Position numbers and translations under genes: made by a program | Assembly (NCBI GenBank): GCA_022702935.2 | Contig: JAKIML020000092.1 | Span: 62,001 to 126,000 of the forward strand | Length of the DNA: 64,000 bases | Origin: Bacillota bacterium | GTDB lineage: Bacteria > Bacillota > Clostridia > DSM-8532 | Direction: 5' to 3' | Part shown: positions 10,091 to 18,134 of the stretch, piece by piece | Position numbering within the stretch: the stretch's first letter is position 1 | Layout of the letters: each line of letters opens with the position of its first letter | Notes under the pieces: generated by a model | Databases searched by the model: none | Seen by the model: the letters and a program-made list of their open reading frames with translations, nothing else | What the model was told of the DNA's origin: nothing

Positions 10091-11431
10091 TCACTTTGCT
10101 TTGCTTCTCAAAATTTCCATGAGAAGCTGCTTCCTTTTTGATAATGAGGCACTTGGCAGGGCTTCCGGTGAAGCTGTGTCATTCTCCCTCTGAGTTACGG
10201 ACATAAAGGGCTTTATATCATGGCAGGATGGTACAAAGCTTGGATTATCAAGCATCTCCTCAAGGATGGTATTTAGCCTGTATACCGGATTCTCTCCATG
10301 ATGGATTTCACTGAGGCGCAAGCACATGGTTCTGCGTTCAGCAGTGTCGAGGGTGCTCAATTCGTGGGCCAGGACTTCGGCAGTCCATAGGGATTCAGGC
10401 AGGCTTTTGGCAACACCCAACTGTTTGAGTCTCTGGGCATTGTCAGGCCGATCAGCCATATGGGCCAGTATTAATTGTGGAATGGCACAGGCAACGGCCT
10501 CACAGGCAGTATTAATACCGCCGTGATGAATAATGGCACAGGCGTAAGGCATGAGCTGCCTAAGAGGTACATAAGTGAAATGTCTGATATATTCAGGCAG
10601 ATAGGTTGGAACAAATTCCTCAAAGGGTGATATCACAATGGCGGGCTGTTTGAGAAGCATGCATCCGTCGACAGCCACTTTGTAGAAGCGCGGATTAATC
10701 ATCCTGCTTGTACCGCCCGTTATAATAACAGGCTTTGAATATCTATCGAGAAAAGCTTGCAGTTCCGGTGAAAACACTTCCTGGCTTTGCCCCTCGTCAA
10801 CAAGAAAACCTGCTTTCACTAAGCCATCCAGCGCCTCATCCTCCTGATTCGCGTACCATTGAGGCCAAAGGGCTATCTTTCTTTTTGTGGAACACATCCA
10901 GTCCGTCCAGCATTGAATGGGCTCCAATCCCATGGTCTGCCTCACCCGGTTAATTTCCTCCTTCATGACCTTTCCAAAAAGCTCCTCATGAAAAGCCAGA
11001 TGAGAGATATAGTTGGGCGACAGGAAAACCGATGTGGCAGGCTTATTCATTGATTCAGCAGCTAATAGCGCTGAGACACTTGAACGGTGTCTGAAAAGAA
11101 GAATGGTATCTTTTCTCCTGCAATGGTTTTGGATGAGTTTCACTTCTCTCAGGCATCTCGTATGGCCGTGATGCTTCCTCTGAAAGTTAAGGGCTCCTTC
11201 AAGATTCCCTATGGGGTCCGACAGCAAAGGAAAATCCCTCACCATCTCCTGGTACTCGGTCATAGTATCCAGCGCCTCAAAATTTAAGCCCTTGCCAATG
11301 GCCTTATCCCTGTAAATGCAATGGGTAAAGATCGTCACATCATGACCTTGCTTATTCAAGGACTCTCCCAATTTTATAAAGGGCATCACATCGCCCGAGG
11401 TCCAGTGGGTGACCAATAGAATATTCGCCAA
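10091..11431 (-). CDS. GT1/UGT-type glycosyltransferase (first copy)
   Basis: A 446-residue GT1-family glycosyltransferase, clearly paralogous to the next gene: both begin MAN-(V/I)-L/V-(I/V)-TTHWT/VTHWT and both carry the HHGG donor motif (here HHGGINTACEAVACAIPQL near 316) followed by ADRPDNAQRLKQLGV. It starts with TTG at 11431 behind a strong AAGGAGG at 7-base spacing, and that site overlaps the stop codon of the upstream A-T gene, so translational coupling is likely. The family transfers sugars to lipids, macrolides and other small acceptors in the cytosol. Here a diglycosylated or sequentially glycosylated nonribosomal product is the natural inference. Tandem duplication with divergence suggests two different acceptor positions or donors. 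Confidence 0.88.
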   Translation of the reverse strand: MANILLVTHWTSGDVMPFIKLGESLNKQGHDVTIFTHCIYRDKAIGKGLNFEALDTMTEYQEMVRDFPLLSDPIGNLEGALNFQRKHHGHTRCLREVKLIQNHCRRKDTILLFRHRSSVSALLAAESMNKPATSVFLSPNYISHLAFHEELFGKVMKEEINRVRQTMGLEPIQCWTDWMCSTKRKIALWPQWYANQEDEALDGLVKAGFLVDEGQSQEVFSPELQAFLDRYSKPVIITGGTSRMINPRFYKVAVDGCMLLKQPAIVISPFEEFVPTYLPEYIRHFTYVPLRQLMPYACAIIHHGGINTACEAVACAIPQLILAHMADRPDNAQRLKQLGVAKSLPESLWTAEVLAHELSTLDTAERRTMCLRLSEIHHGENPVYRLNTILEEMLDNPSFVPSCHDIKPFMSVTQRENDTASPEALPSASLSKRKQLLMEILRSKAK

Positions 11432-11442
11432 AACGATCCTCC

Positions 11443-13299
11443 TTAGCTATTGATGAGCCTTCGCATTTCTTCTTCAGTAATCCCTTCCAGTTCGCTCATC
11501 ATTTCTTCCATATCTGATTCACTGAGAGTAGACAATAGCTTAATCTCTATGAGGCGGGACAGATCGGCTATAGTGAGACCCTCGGTCAGGAATTCCATCA
11601 AGGTTAGCCGGATATCATAGGTTCTGTTGATTCTTGCCAGCATACGATTTGCAAGCAGCGAATGACCGCCCAGCTCAAGAAAATTCTCATCAATACTGAT
11701 GCAGCTCAGTTCCAGCATTTCTTCCCATAATTGGGCGATTTCCTTTTCCAGGGGACTTGTGGGAGGTACATACTTATTCTGAGGCTTTTCCGGCTCAATC
11801 CCCATGGACATGAGACTTTTCCGGTCTATTTTTCCGTTAAGGGTCAGGGGGAATGCCTCCAATTCTGTGAGAAGGGACGGTACCATATATTCTGGAAGTT
11901 TTGATTTAAGATAAGTCCTAAGCACATCGGACTTAACAGGCTGAGCCCCTGACCTGGTGTAATAAACTGCTAAAACAGCATCGCCTGCTTTACTCTCCAA
12001 TGCCACTGCGACGGCCTGCTTAACCAGAGGATGCTTTTCCAACGTATTTTCAATTTCTCCTAATTCAATTCTGTAACCGCGAATTTTTACCTGGAAATCG
12101 GTACGGCCTTCATAGTAGACCAGTCCTTTCTCTCGCCGTGCCAAATCCCCGGTTCTGTAGATGCGCTCGGAGCCATCCGCCAGGGGATTTAATACAAATC
12201 GCTCCCCGGTAAGTTCGGGCCTGCCCAAATACCCCATGGACAGCCCATCTCCTCCTATATACAGTTCCCCGACCTCACCCTCGGCAACCTCCTCCATGGC
12301 TTCATTAAGAATATAGATTTGCGTATTGTCAATGGGCTTGCCGATGGATACAGGTCCTTCACCGTGCTCCACCCGATAGATCATGGACCATATGGTGGTT
12401 TCAGTGGGACCATACAGATTCCATACTGAAGAGCCCTTTGTCAGAAGCACTTCCGCCAGTTCCCTTGTAAGTGCCTCACCGCCGCAGAGAAGTTTCAGGT
12501 TTTGCTTTCCCTTCCAGTTGGTGTCTATCAGGATGCGATAGGTGGATGGCGTGGCCTGCATGAGTGTTACATCATGCCTGTCGATATACTCAGCCAGCTT
12601 GACGCCATCTGCAGCAGTCTCACTAGTGGCCATAACCATGGTGGCTCCGCTTATCAGGGGAAGATAGAGCTCCAGCCCCGAGATGTCAAAGCATATGGTG
12701 GTAATGAACAGCACTTTATCCTCAGCCGAAATGCCCGGCTCTTTTCGCATGGACATTAAGAAATTGACCACTGCTTGATGGGATATCTGAACCCCTTTGG
12801 GATTGCCTGTAGATCCCGAGGTATAAATAACATAAAGCCTTTTTGAGGCTTCGAACCGCAGCCCGGGATTGTCAGGTGAATAGCCGGGCAGCTTCTCATG
12901 AATATCCTCCAGGACAAGCTTCTGGGCAGGGATATTCTGAATGTCCGCAAGAAGCGAATTCTCGGTGATGACCAGTGCGATTTTTGCATCATTAATAATA
13001 TAGCGAATTCTATCATAGGGGTAGGACGAATCCAGAGGAATATATGTTCCGCCCATTTTTACAACCGCTAGTATGGCAGCCACCATGTCTATGGACCGAT
13101 TGAGATAGATACCTATGGGATACTCAAAGTTAATCCCCTGTTCCCATAGGTAATGTGCAAATCGATTGGCTCTTTCATTGAGCTCAGAATATGTAATAGT
13201 CTGTTGTTCAAAGATGATGGCGGCTTTTTGCGGGTTTATGCCTGCCTGTTCTTCAATGAGACAGTTAAGCGGAATCTTAGGGTAATCTTGAGCTTTCAT
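11443..13299 (-). CDS. Stand-alone NRPS A-T didomain, predicted glycine-activating
   Basis: A 618-residue adenylation-thiolation protein with no condensation or thioesterase domain. The A domain carries YTSGSTGNPKG (ATP loop), YGPTETT, GYRIELGEIE and NGKIDRKSL. The thiolation Ser is in LGGHSLL near residue 546. Pocket residues taken by alignment to the GrsA positions read D-I-L-Q-L-G-L-I-W-K, which I know as a glycine code. It should load Gly on its own carrier domain and pass it to C1 of the fused NRPS. The acidic C-terminal tail (SELEGITEEEMRRLI) resembles docking tails and could pair with the LTPEKRAALMALLEKK helix that opens the large NRPS. AAAGGA precedes the ATG at 13299. First gene of the operon, only 11 bases ahead of the glycosyltransferases. 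Confidence 0.92.
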   Translation of the reverse strand: MKAQDYPKIPLNCLIEEQAGINPQKAAIIFEQQTITYSELNERANRFAHYLWEQGINFEYPIGIYLNRSIDMVAAILAVVKMGGTYIPLDSSYPYDRIRYIINDAKIALVITENSLLADIQNIPAQKLVLEDIHEKLPGYSPDNPGLRFEASKRLYVIYTSGSTGNPKGVQISHQAVVNFLMSMRKEPGISAEDKVLFITTICFDISGLELYLPLISGATMVMATSETAADGVKLAEYIDRHDVTLMQATPSTYRILIDTNWKGKQNLKLLCGGEALTRELAEVLLTKGSSVWNLYGPTETTIWSMIYRVEHGEGPVSIGKPIDNTQIYILNEAMEEVAEGEVGELYIGGDGLSMGYLGRPELTGERFVLNPLADGSERIYRTGDLARREKGLVYYEGRTDFQVKIRGYRIELGEIENTLEKHPLVKQAVAVALESKAGDAVLAVYYTRSGAQPVKSDVLRTYLKSKLPEYMVPSLLTELEAFPLTLNGKIDRKSLMSMGIEPEKPQNKYVPPTSPLEKEIAQLWEEMLELSCISIDENFLELGGHSLLANRMLARINRTYDIRLTLMEFLTEGLTIADLSRLIEIKLLSTLSESDMEEMMSELEGITEEEMRRLINS

Positions 13300-13350
13300 T
13301 TTTCTGTTCCTTTCTCAGAATTATTGGACTCGAATTTGCAGAGCCCCTGC

Positions 13351-13370
13351 GCAATATGTTATGATATTGC
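13351..13370. promoter_or_regulatory. Inverted repeat, candidate operator of the NRPS operon
   Basis: GCAATAT and ATATTGC form a perfect 7-base inverted repeat around a 6-base spacer, 51 bases before the first NRPS-operon start codon, in the AT-rich gap that also carries the divergent phosphopantetheinyl transferase promoter. Size and position suit a dimeric regulator. A weak minus-strand promoter (TTAAAA, 17 bases, TATCAT) overlaps it. No regulator gene is adjacent, so the binding protein is unknown. Confidence 0.4.
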
Positions 13371-13522
13371 TTACAAATTTTAGTTTTAATGTCTAATCGT
13401 TGGTTATATTTTGTTTTTAGCGCATACATATATATGATAATATTTCCATATGTTGTTATTTGTAGAACTTAGTATGTCCTTTTTTGTTATATTATGGCTC
13501 TTAAAACAGTGAGGTTTTGCCT

Positions 13523-14161
13523 ATGATTTATCTGTATTTTGATATAGATGCCTTCAAAGACACTGATTATGACAATTTACTGAATCTTGCCTCACAGGAG
13601 CGGGCCGAATATTTAAGCCGATATCGGTTTATGAAGGATAAAAAAATAGGACTATTGGCCTATCTGCTTTTGCGCCTGGGTCTTAAAGAAGAGTTTGGCT
13701 ATAATAAAAAGCCTGTCTTTTATTATGGCGTGAACAACAAGCCCTATCTGAAAAACCCAGAGCATGTGCTTTTTAATCTGTCCCATTGTGCTTTGGGTGT
13801 GGGTTGCGGTATCTCAACCAATGAAATTGGAATCGATATTCAGGACATTGTCCCCTACAATGAGGATGAGGCCTCCATCGTTCTTTCCGAAAGGGAGAAG
13901 CATCTGCTGGCATCATGTGATAACAAGGATCTGACTTTTACTATATTGTGGGCGCTTAAGGAAAGCTATCTTAAATACAGTGGACAGGGAATTACAGAGG
14001 ATCTTACGGCCTATGACTTTTCGGCCTTTGACCTAAAGCCTTTCTGGCTCTTTGGCAAACGTTTTTCCATAAGCCTTTACAAGAATTGCGTTGTTTCGGT
14101 CTGCTCGGAAAGGGAAGAAAAAATCCGGATTGTATCGAAGTCTGAGTTATACACTTTGTGA
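13523..14161 (+). CDS. Sfp-type 4'-phosphopantetheinyl transferase
   Basis: A 212-residue enzyme that moves phosphopantetheine from coenzyme A to the carrier-domain Ser, turning the three T domains of the adjacent NRPS genes into active holo forms. Family signatures visible are NLSHC near 85, GIDIQDI near 105 (Mg-binding Asp) and the WALKESYLKYSGQG block near 150, the WxxKEaxxK motif of Sfp-group enzymes. Length fits the Sfp class rather than the short AcpS class. A TTG six bases earlier is possible, but GAGG at 13511 sits 8 bases from the ATG at 13523, so I use the ATG. It is divergent from the NRPS operon over a 220-base gap, so co-regulation is plausible. Confidence 0.93.
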   Translation: MIYLYFDIDAFKDTDYDNLLNLASQERAEYLSRYRFMKDKKIGLLAYLLLRLGLKEEFGYNKKPVFYYGVNNKPYLKNPEHVLFNLSHCALGVGCGISTNEIGIDIQDIVPYNEDEASIVLSEREKHLLASCDNKDLTFTILWALKESYLKYSGQGITEDLTAYDFSAFDLKPFWLFGKRFSISLYKNCVVSVCSEREEKIRIVSKSELYTL

Positions 14162-14210
14162 TACTATTCACTATGATACTTAAGGAAACTCAAATGTGAC
14201 CTTACAGGAA

Positions 14211-14249
14211 AAATAAAAAACCCTGAATGCTTTATACATTCAGGGTTTT

Positions 14250-14250
<1 letters not shown>
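14211..14250. terminator. Bidirectional intrinsic terminator
   Basis: A perfect 9-base stem (CCCTGAATG / CATTCAGGG, loop of 7) flanked by TTTTT on the plus side and a T-rich run on the minus side. It ends the phosphopantetheinyl transferase transcript from the left and the tRNA-Arg transcript from the right. Confidence 0.88.
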
Positions 14251-14326
<76 letters not shown>

Positions 14327-14331
14327 AGGTC

Positions 14332-14351
14332 ATGCGAGGTAACCCTCGCAT
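14332..14351. other. Small perfect hairpin between FAD gene and tRNA
   Basis: ATGCGAGG and CCTCGCAT pair perfectly around a TAAC loop. It lies 6 bases upstream of the tRNA on the minus strand and about 50 bases after the FAD oxidoreductase stop. No T-run follows on the minus strand, so it is more likely an RNA end or processing structure than a complete terminator. Confidence 0.45.
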
Positions 14352-14402
14352 TTAGGACTTTTTCATTATACAAACGACTTTCGCCTTTGTCAAGAAGTTA
14401 GT

Positions 14403-15722
14403 TTAGCTTTCTTCGCAATTCTCAAAATCAATGACAGCGCCCTGAGCCTTGAGTGTTTCAACCAGGAGATGGGTATCCATTTCGGTAAAGGCATACCCCT
14501 TCTCGACTGCAATGGCTGCGGCCGTTCCGGCAGCCTGTCCCATGGCCATACAGCAGGCCATGACACGCATGGAGCCAAAGGCCGCATCATCGGCGCAGAC
14601 ACATCTTCCCGCTGTAATCACGTTTACGCTATCCTTAGGTACAAGGACACGGTAAGGAATATTATACTCCTTCTTCAGCACCACAACCACCTGCTCTATG
14701 CTGTCGGGCTTATGGATATCAATGACATGGGCACCCTTGCAGACCGTGTCGGGGAAGGCCTTGGGATTGAGCACATCGTCGGTGGTCAGCTCATAGAGGC
14801 CCTCAATGCGGAAGGTTTCACGGACCCCTGCCTGGGCTCCGGCCTTGGCCAGCCAGCAATTCTTAAAGGCCGGGAACTCCTGGCGCAGGATGGGAATGAC
14901 CTTGAACAGATCCTCTCTCAAAACACATTCGGCACGGGTGAAGTCCTCGGGTGAGCTGGCATCGGTGCCCGTTCTCAAGAGATTGATGGTCACCATGCCG
15001 TCATGGAACTGCTTGCTTATCCATGGACCGCCGAAGATGGGCATTTTACCTTCCTTATTCAGTTCACCCAAGCGTCCGCGGATTTCCTCACTGATGGGCA
15101 TGACCCCATGCACCGCATCTTCAAAGAGGGGCTTTATGGCATCGGTATCCACGCCGCCAAGCTGCATCCAGAGGGTGGCCGGCTGAAGGGTTTCCTTCTT
15201 GGTGGTTTTAAACCCTGCCGCTCTGACGATATCAGCATCGCCGGTACAGTCCACAACAGCTTTGCAGCCATAGGCCGTCCGTCCTGCCTTATTCTGTACA
15301 ATGACGTGGGTGACACGTCCCTCCTCAGTCACGCAATCTGCGATAAAGGTATGGTAAAGAAGGGTCACGCAGCTTTCCAGCAGCATGCGTTGTGCAGCCA
15401 GTTTCAGGGCCTCATCATCAATAAACACATTGCCGCTTTCCAGGTTGGTGATAGCACCGCCCAGCGCTTCCGTCCGTTTCATCAGCTCAAAGGGCATGCC
15501 GTCAATAATCTGCTTGCCTTCGATACGGAATTCACTGACCGGGGTAACAAGGGCGCTGGAGGCCATGCCTCCCACAAAGCCATAGCGTTCGATTAAAAGG
15601 GTTTTCGCGCCATTCCGAGCCGCTGCCACTGCAGCGATGATTCCTGCCGGACCGCCCCCGCAGACAATGACGTCATAGCTTCCAACAACGGGAATGGCTT
15701 CTGATTCTCTTATAATGGTCAT
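14403..15722 (-). CDS. FAD-dependent oxidoreductase (FAD_oxidored type), paralogue 1
   Basis: A 439-residue flavoprotein. The dinucleotide fold opens with VIVCGGGPAGIIAA near 20, the E of LLIERYG binds the FAD ribose, and CTGDADIV near 170 is the conserved second motif. AGVRETFRIEGLYEL near 305 and AGRCVCADDAAFGSMR / GQAAGTAAA near 390 to 410 close the fold. The family oxidises alcohol or CH-CH groups of mostly unknown substrates; no activity can be assigned from sequence. It has no signal peptide, so it is cytosolic. It is the last gene of the minus-strand sugar operon, 73 bases after the FGGY kinase. It differs from the other four paralogues by RETF instead of RETR. Confidence 0.88.
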   Translation of the reverse strand: MTIIRESEAIPVVGSYDVIVCGGGPAGIIAAVAAARNGAKTLLIERYGFVGGMASSALVTPVSEFRIEGKQIIDGMPFELMKRTEALGGAITNLESGNVFIDDEALKLAAQRMLLESCVTLLYHTFIADCVTEEGRVTHVIVQNKAGRTAYGCKAVVDCTGDADIVRAAGFKTTKKETLQPATLWMQLGGVDTDAIKPLFEDAVHGVMPISEEIRGRLGELNKEGKMPIFGGPWISKQFHDGMVTINLLRTGTDASSPEDFTRAECVLREDLFKVIPILRQEFPAFKNCWLAKAGAQAGVRETFRIEGLYELTTDDVLNPKAFPDTVCKGAHVIDIHKPDSIEQVVVVLKKEYNIPYRVLVPKDSVNVITAGRCVCADDAAFGSMRVMACCMAMGQAAGTAAAIAVEKGYAFTEMDTHLLVETLKAQGAVIDFENCEES

Positions 15723-15794
15723 GTCGGTCTACCTTCCTCTCCTGTTTTTCAGAGGGTATGTTGTCTTTATCACCGTAAAAGCTCTATACAGCCC

Positions 15795-17315
15795 TTACAG
15801 ATCTCCCATGTCCTTCATGTCCTGTTTCAGGTTGTTATAGATCTGATGGTACATTTTATAGTACTTATTGTACTTTTCATGGGCCTCGGCATTGGGTTCG
15901 ATCTTGTCCCCCAGCACCTGCCATTTCTTTACATCCTCCAGGGTTAATAAGCCCGTACCCAGCCCGGCCAGCATGACATCGCCCAGATTGGCCTCAACAT
16001 CGTTAATGGGACAAACCATGGCATAGCCCGTCACATCGGCAAAGATCTGCTTCCAAAGCTTGGACTTGGCCACACCGCCGGCCAAGAGGATATGTCCGCC
16101 TAAATTCTCACCGGTGGATTCCATGGTATGGCGCAGCGAATAGGCCACGGCTTCGAGAAAGGCACGATAGATATGGGCTCGGGTATGCATGAGGGACAGA
16201 CCGAAAATAACGCCCTTGGCATTGGTATCCCATACCGGGCTTCTCTCCCCCATAAAATAGGGCAGCACCAGAAGGCCATCGGAGCCGGCAGGCAGCTTGG
16301 CCGCTTCCTCGTCCAGGGCCTTGTAGGCGTTCTTTCCGCCCTTTTCCTCTATTTCCTTCTCAAGCTGCGCAAAGGTGTCGCGGAACCATTTGACAATGGC
16401 TCCCGCTGTCGCGCCGCCGCCAAAGGAATAGGACAATTGCTTGGGATTGATGATATAGGGCCACTCAATGAGATTCTCTGCCTTAATGGGCTTATCGTGG
16501 ATCAGGGCCGCACACATGGAGGTCCCGATGGCCGCCACATATTCTCCTGGCTCAAATACCCCCAAGCCGAAGGATGCCACACCACAGTCTACGCCACCAG
16601 CGCAAACCGGTGTTCCTTCCGGAAGCCCCAGAGCCTCGGCAGCCTGCTTGGTCAGGCCCCCGACCACATCCTTGGACTCCACAATCTTTTCAGGCATCAT
16701 GGTTCTGGGAATACCCATATCGTCCATGAGCTCATAGGACCAGTAACGAGTGTTCATATCGAAGATTCCGCCAATGTTTCCGGCCGATGAATAGTCAATG
16801 GCCACATTACCCGTCAGTTCGTAAATCACATAGGCATTGGGCGGCAGAAAGAGCTTAATTCTCTCCCAGTTCTCGGGCTCATTGTCCTTTATCCAGAGAA
16901 TCTTCAGATAACCGTAATAGGGGTCGGTGCCGTTATGGGTAATGGCTTTAAGGCGTTCCACCCCGATATGCTCCTTCACCCATTGCTCCTCTTCGGTAGC
17001 ACGCCTGTCCATCCATATGAGACAGGGCCGAACGGGCTTCATTTCCTTATCCAGCGGTATTCCTGAACCGCCATAAAGACCGCTGATACAAATGCCGGCG
17101 ATGTCCGAAGGGTCCACCTTGGATTTTTTAACCGCATTGGCAATGGAGCGCTTGGTGGCCTCCAGCCACACCTGGGGCCACTGCTCGGCCCATAGGGGCT
17201 TGGGTGTCAATACGTCATATTCCTGCAGATCCTGGGCAATCAAATGACCCTGGGTATCCATAATGATGGACTTAGTTCCGGAAGTTCCTATGTCGGTTCC
17301 TATTAAATACTTCAT
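15795..17315 (-). CDS. FGGY-family carbohydrate kinase (xylulokinase-like)
   Basis: A 506-residue sugar kinase. The N-terminal phosphate-binding turn is IGTDIGTSGTKSIIMD, the catalytic Asp lies in CAGGVDCGVASFGLG near 250, and the second ATP-binding block is HILLAGGVAKSKLWKQI near 425. FGGY enzymes phosphorylate ketoses, polyols or sugar acids with ATP. Length and motifs resemble xylulokinase, but substrate cannot be fixed. It sits between an SDR and an FAD oxidoreductase in an importer operon, so it probably traps the last keto-sugar product and commits it to central metabolism. GGAAGAAGG precedes the ATG. Confidence 0.92.
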   Translation of the reverse strand: MKYLIGTDIGTSGTKSIIMDTQGHLIAQDLQEYDVLTPKPLWAEQWPQVWLEATKRSIANAVKKSKVDPSDIAGICISGLYGGSGIPLDKEMKPVRPCLIWMDRRATEEEQWVKEHIGVERLKAITHNGTDPYYGYLKILWIKDNEPENWERIKLFLPPNAYVIYELTGNVAIDYSSAGNIGGIFDMNTRYWSYELMDDMGIPRTMMPEKIVESKDVVGGLTKQAAEALGLPEGTPVCAGGVDCGVASFGLGVFEPGEYVAAIGTSMCAALIHDKPIKAENLIEWPYIINPKQLSYSFGGGATAGAIVKWFRDTFAQLEKEIEEKGGKNAYKALDEEAAKLPAGSDGLLVLPYFMGERSPVWDTNAKGVIFGLSLMHTRAHIYRAFLEAVAYSLRHTMESTGENLGGHILLAGGVAKSKLWKQIFADVTGYAMVCPINDVEANLGDVMLAGLGTGLLTLEDVKKWQVLGDKIEPNAEAHEKYNKYYKMYHQIYNNLKQDMKDMGDL

Positions 17316-17337
17316 ATCCTTCTTCCTCTCTCTATCT

Positions 17338-18114
17338 CTAGAAGCATGTAAATGCGCCGTCTATGACGAAGTCTGATCCAGTGGTGAAGTCGCTGGCGTC
17401 CCCTGCCAGATAAACCGCAATGGCCTGAAGTTCCTCAGGCCTGCCCAGCCGTTTTAAGGGTGACAGCCTTTCCCATTCGGCAATAAGGGGCTTCAAGGTC
17501 GGGGAATTAAGGGTAAGATCGGTTCCGATATACCCGGGACTGATGCTGTTGACCCGTACCTTTTTGGATGCCCACTCGATGGCCAGGGATTTGGTGAGCT
17601 GCACTACTCCGGCCTTGGATGCGTTATAGGCGCATTGGGGCTGAGGAATATTCACAATATGGGCCGACATGGAGGCCGTATTGATGATGGAACCTCCACC
17701 CTGAGCAATCATTACTTTGCCGGCGGCCTGACAGGTCAGAAAGACGCCTGTCAAATTGACATCAATGACCTTCTTCCACTGCTCCAGGGTCATTTCCTCG
17801 GCAGGTGTATTAATGCAGATACCCGCATTGCAGAAGGCCACGTCGATTCTTCCGAAATGTTTTAGAATCTCGGAGATCATATGGTCCACATCCTGGGGAT
17901 TGGTCACATCGGTCTTGACAGACAGGGTTTTCCGCCCGGTTTCCTGGGCGATGTGTTCTGCGGTTTTCCGGGCCTGATCCAGGTCCATGTCCACAATGGC
18001 CACATCGGCACCGGCCTGGGCCACGGCCAGGGCAATATTCATCCCTATGCCACGGGCCCCTCCCGTTACAAAGATCTTCTTGCCATCCAGGCGCATTTTC
18101 TCAAGAATACCCAT
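17338..18114 (-). CDS. Short-chain dehydrogenase/reductase (SDR)
   Basis: A 258-residue classical SDR. The cofactor-binding TGGARGIG is near 15, D of VDMD after the second strand favours NAD, NAG of FCNAGI is near 90, and the catalytic Ser-Tyr-Lys reads NTASMS...YNASK. The start is set at ATG 18114 because AGGAGG lies 6 bases upstream; an ATG 21 bases earlier overlaps the preceding stop and has no site. It is similar to gluconate or sorbitol dehydrogenase-type SDRs. It interconverts a hydroxyl and a ketone on the imported compound by context, between an FAD oxidoreductase and the kinase. Confidence 0.9.
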   Translation of the reverse strand: MGILEKMRLDGKKIFVTGGARGIGMNIALAVAQAGADVAIVDMDLDQARKTAEHIAQETGRKTLSVKTDVTNPQDVDHMISEILKHFGRIDVAFCNAGICINTPAEEMTLEQWKKVIDVNLTGVFLTCQAAGKVMIAQGGGSIINTASMSAHIVNIPQPQCAYNASKAGVVQLTKSLAIEWASKKVRVNSISPGYIGTDLTLNSPTLKPLIAEWERLSPLKRLGRPEELQAIAVYLAGDASDFTTGSDFVIDGAFTCF

Positions 18115-18134
18115 AGCGCCCCTCCTCTTTTCCA

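Noticed and set aside
13453-13493. Promoter for the phosphopantetheinyl transferase (TTGTTA ... TATATT)
   Set aside because: Spacing between the boxes is about 29 bases, too long; a weaker pair could not be chosen with confidence.
16128-16790. Open frame opposite the FGGY kinase gene
   Set aside because: Pure shadow of the kinase frame; no start signal or motif.
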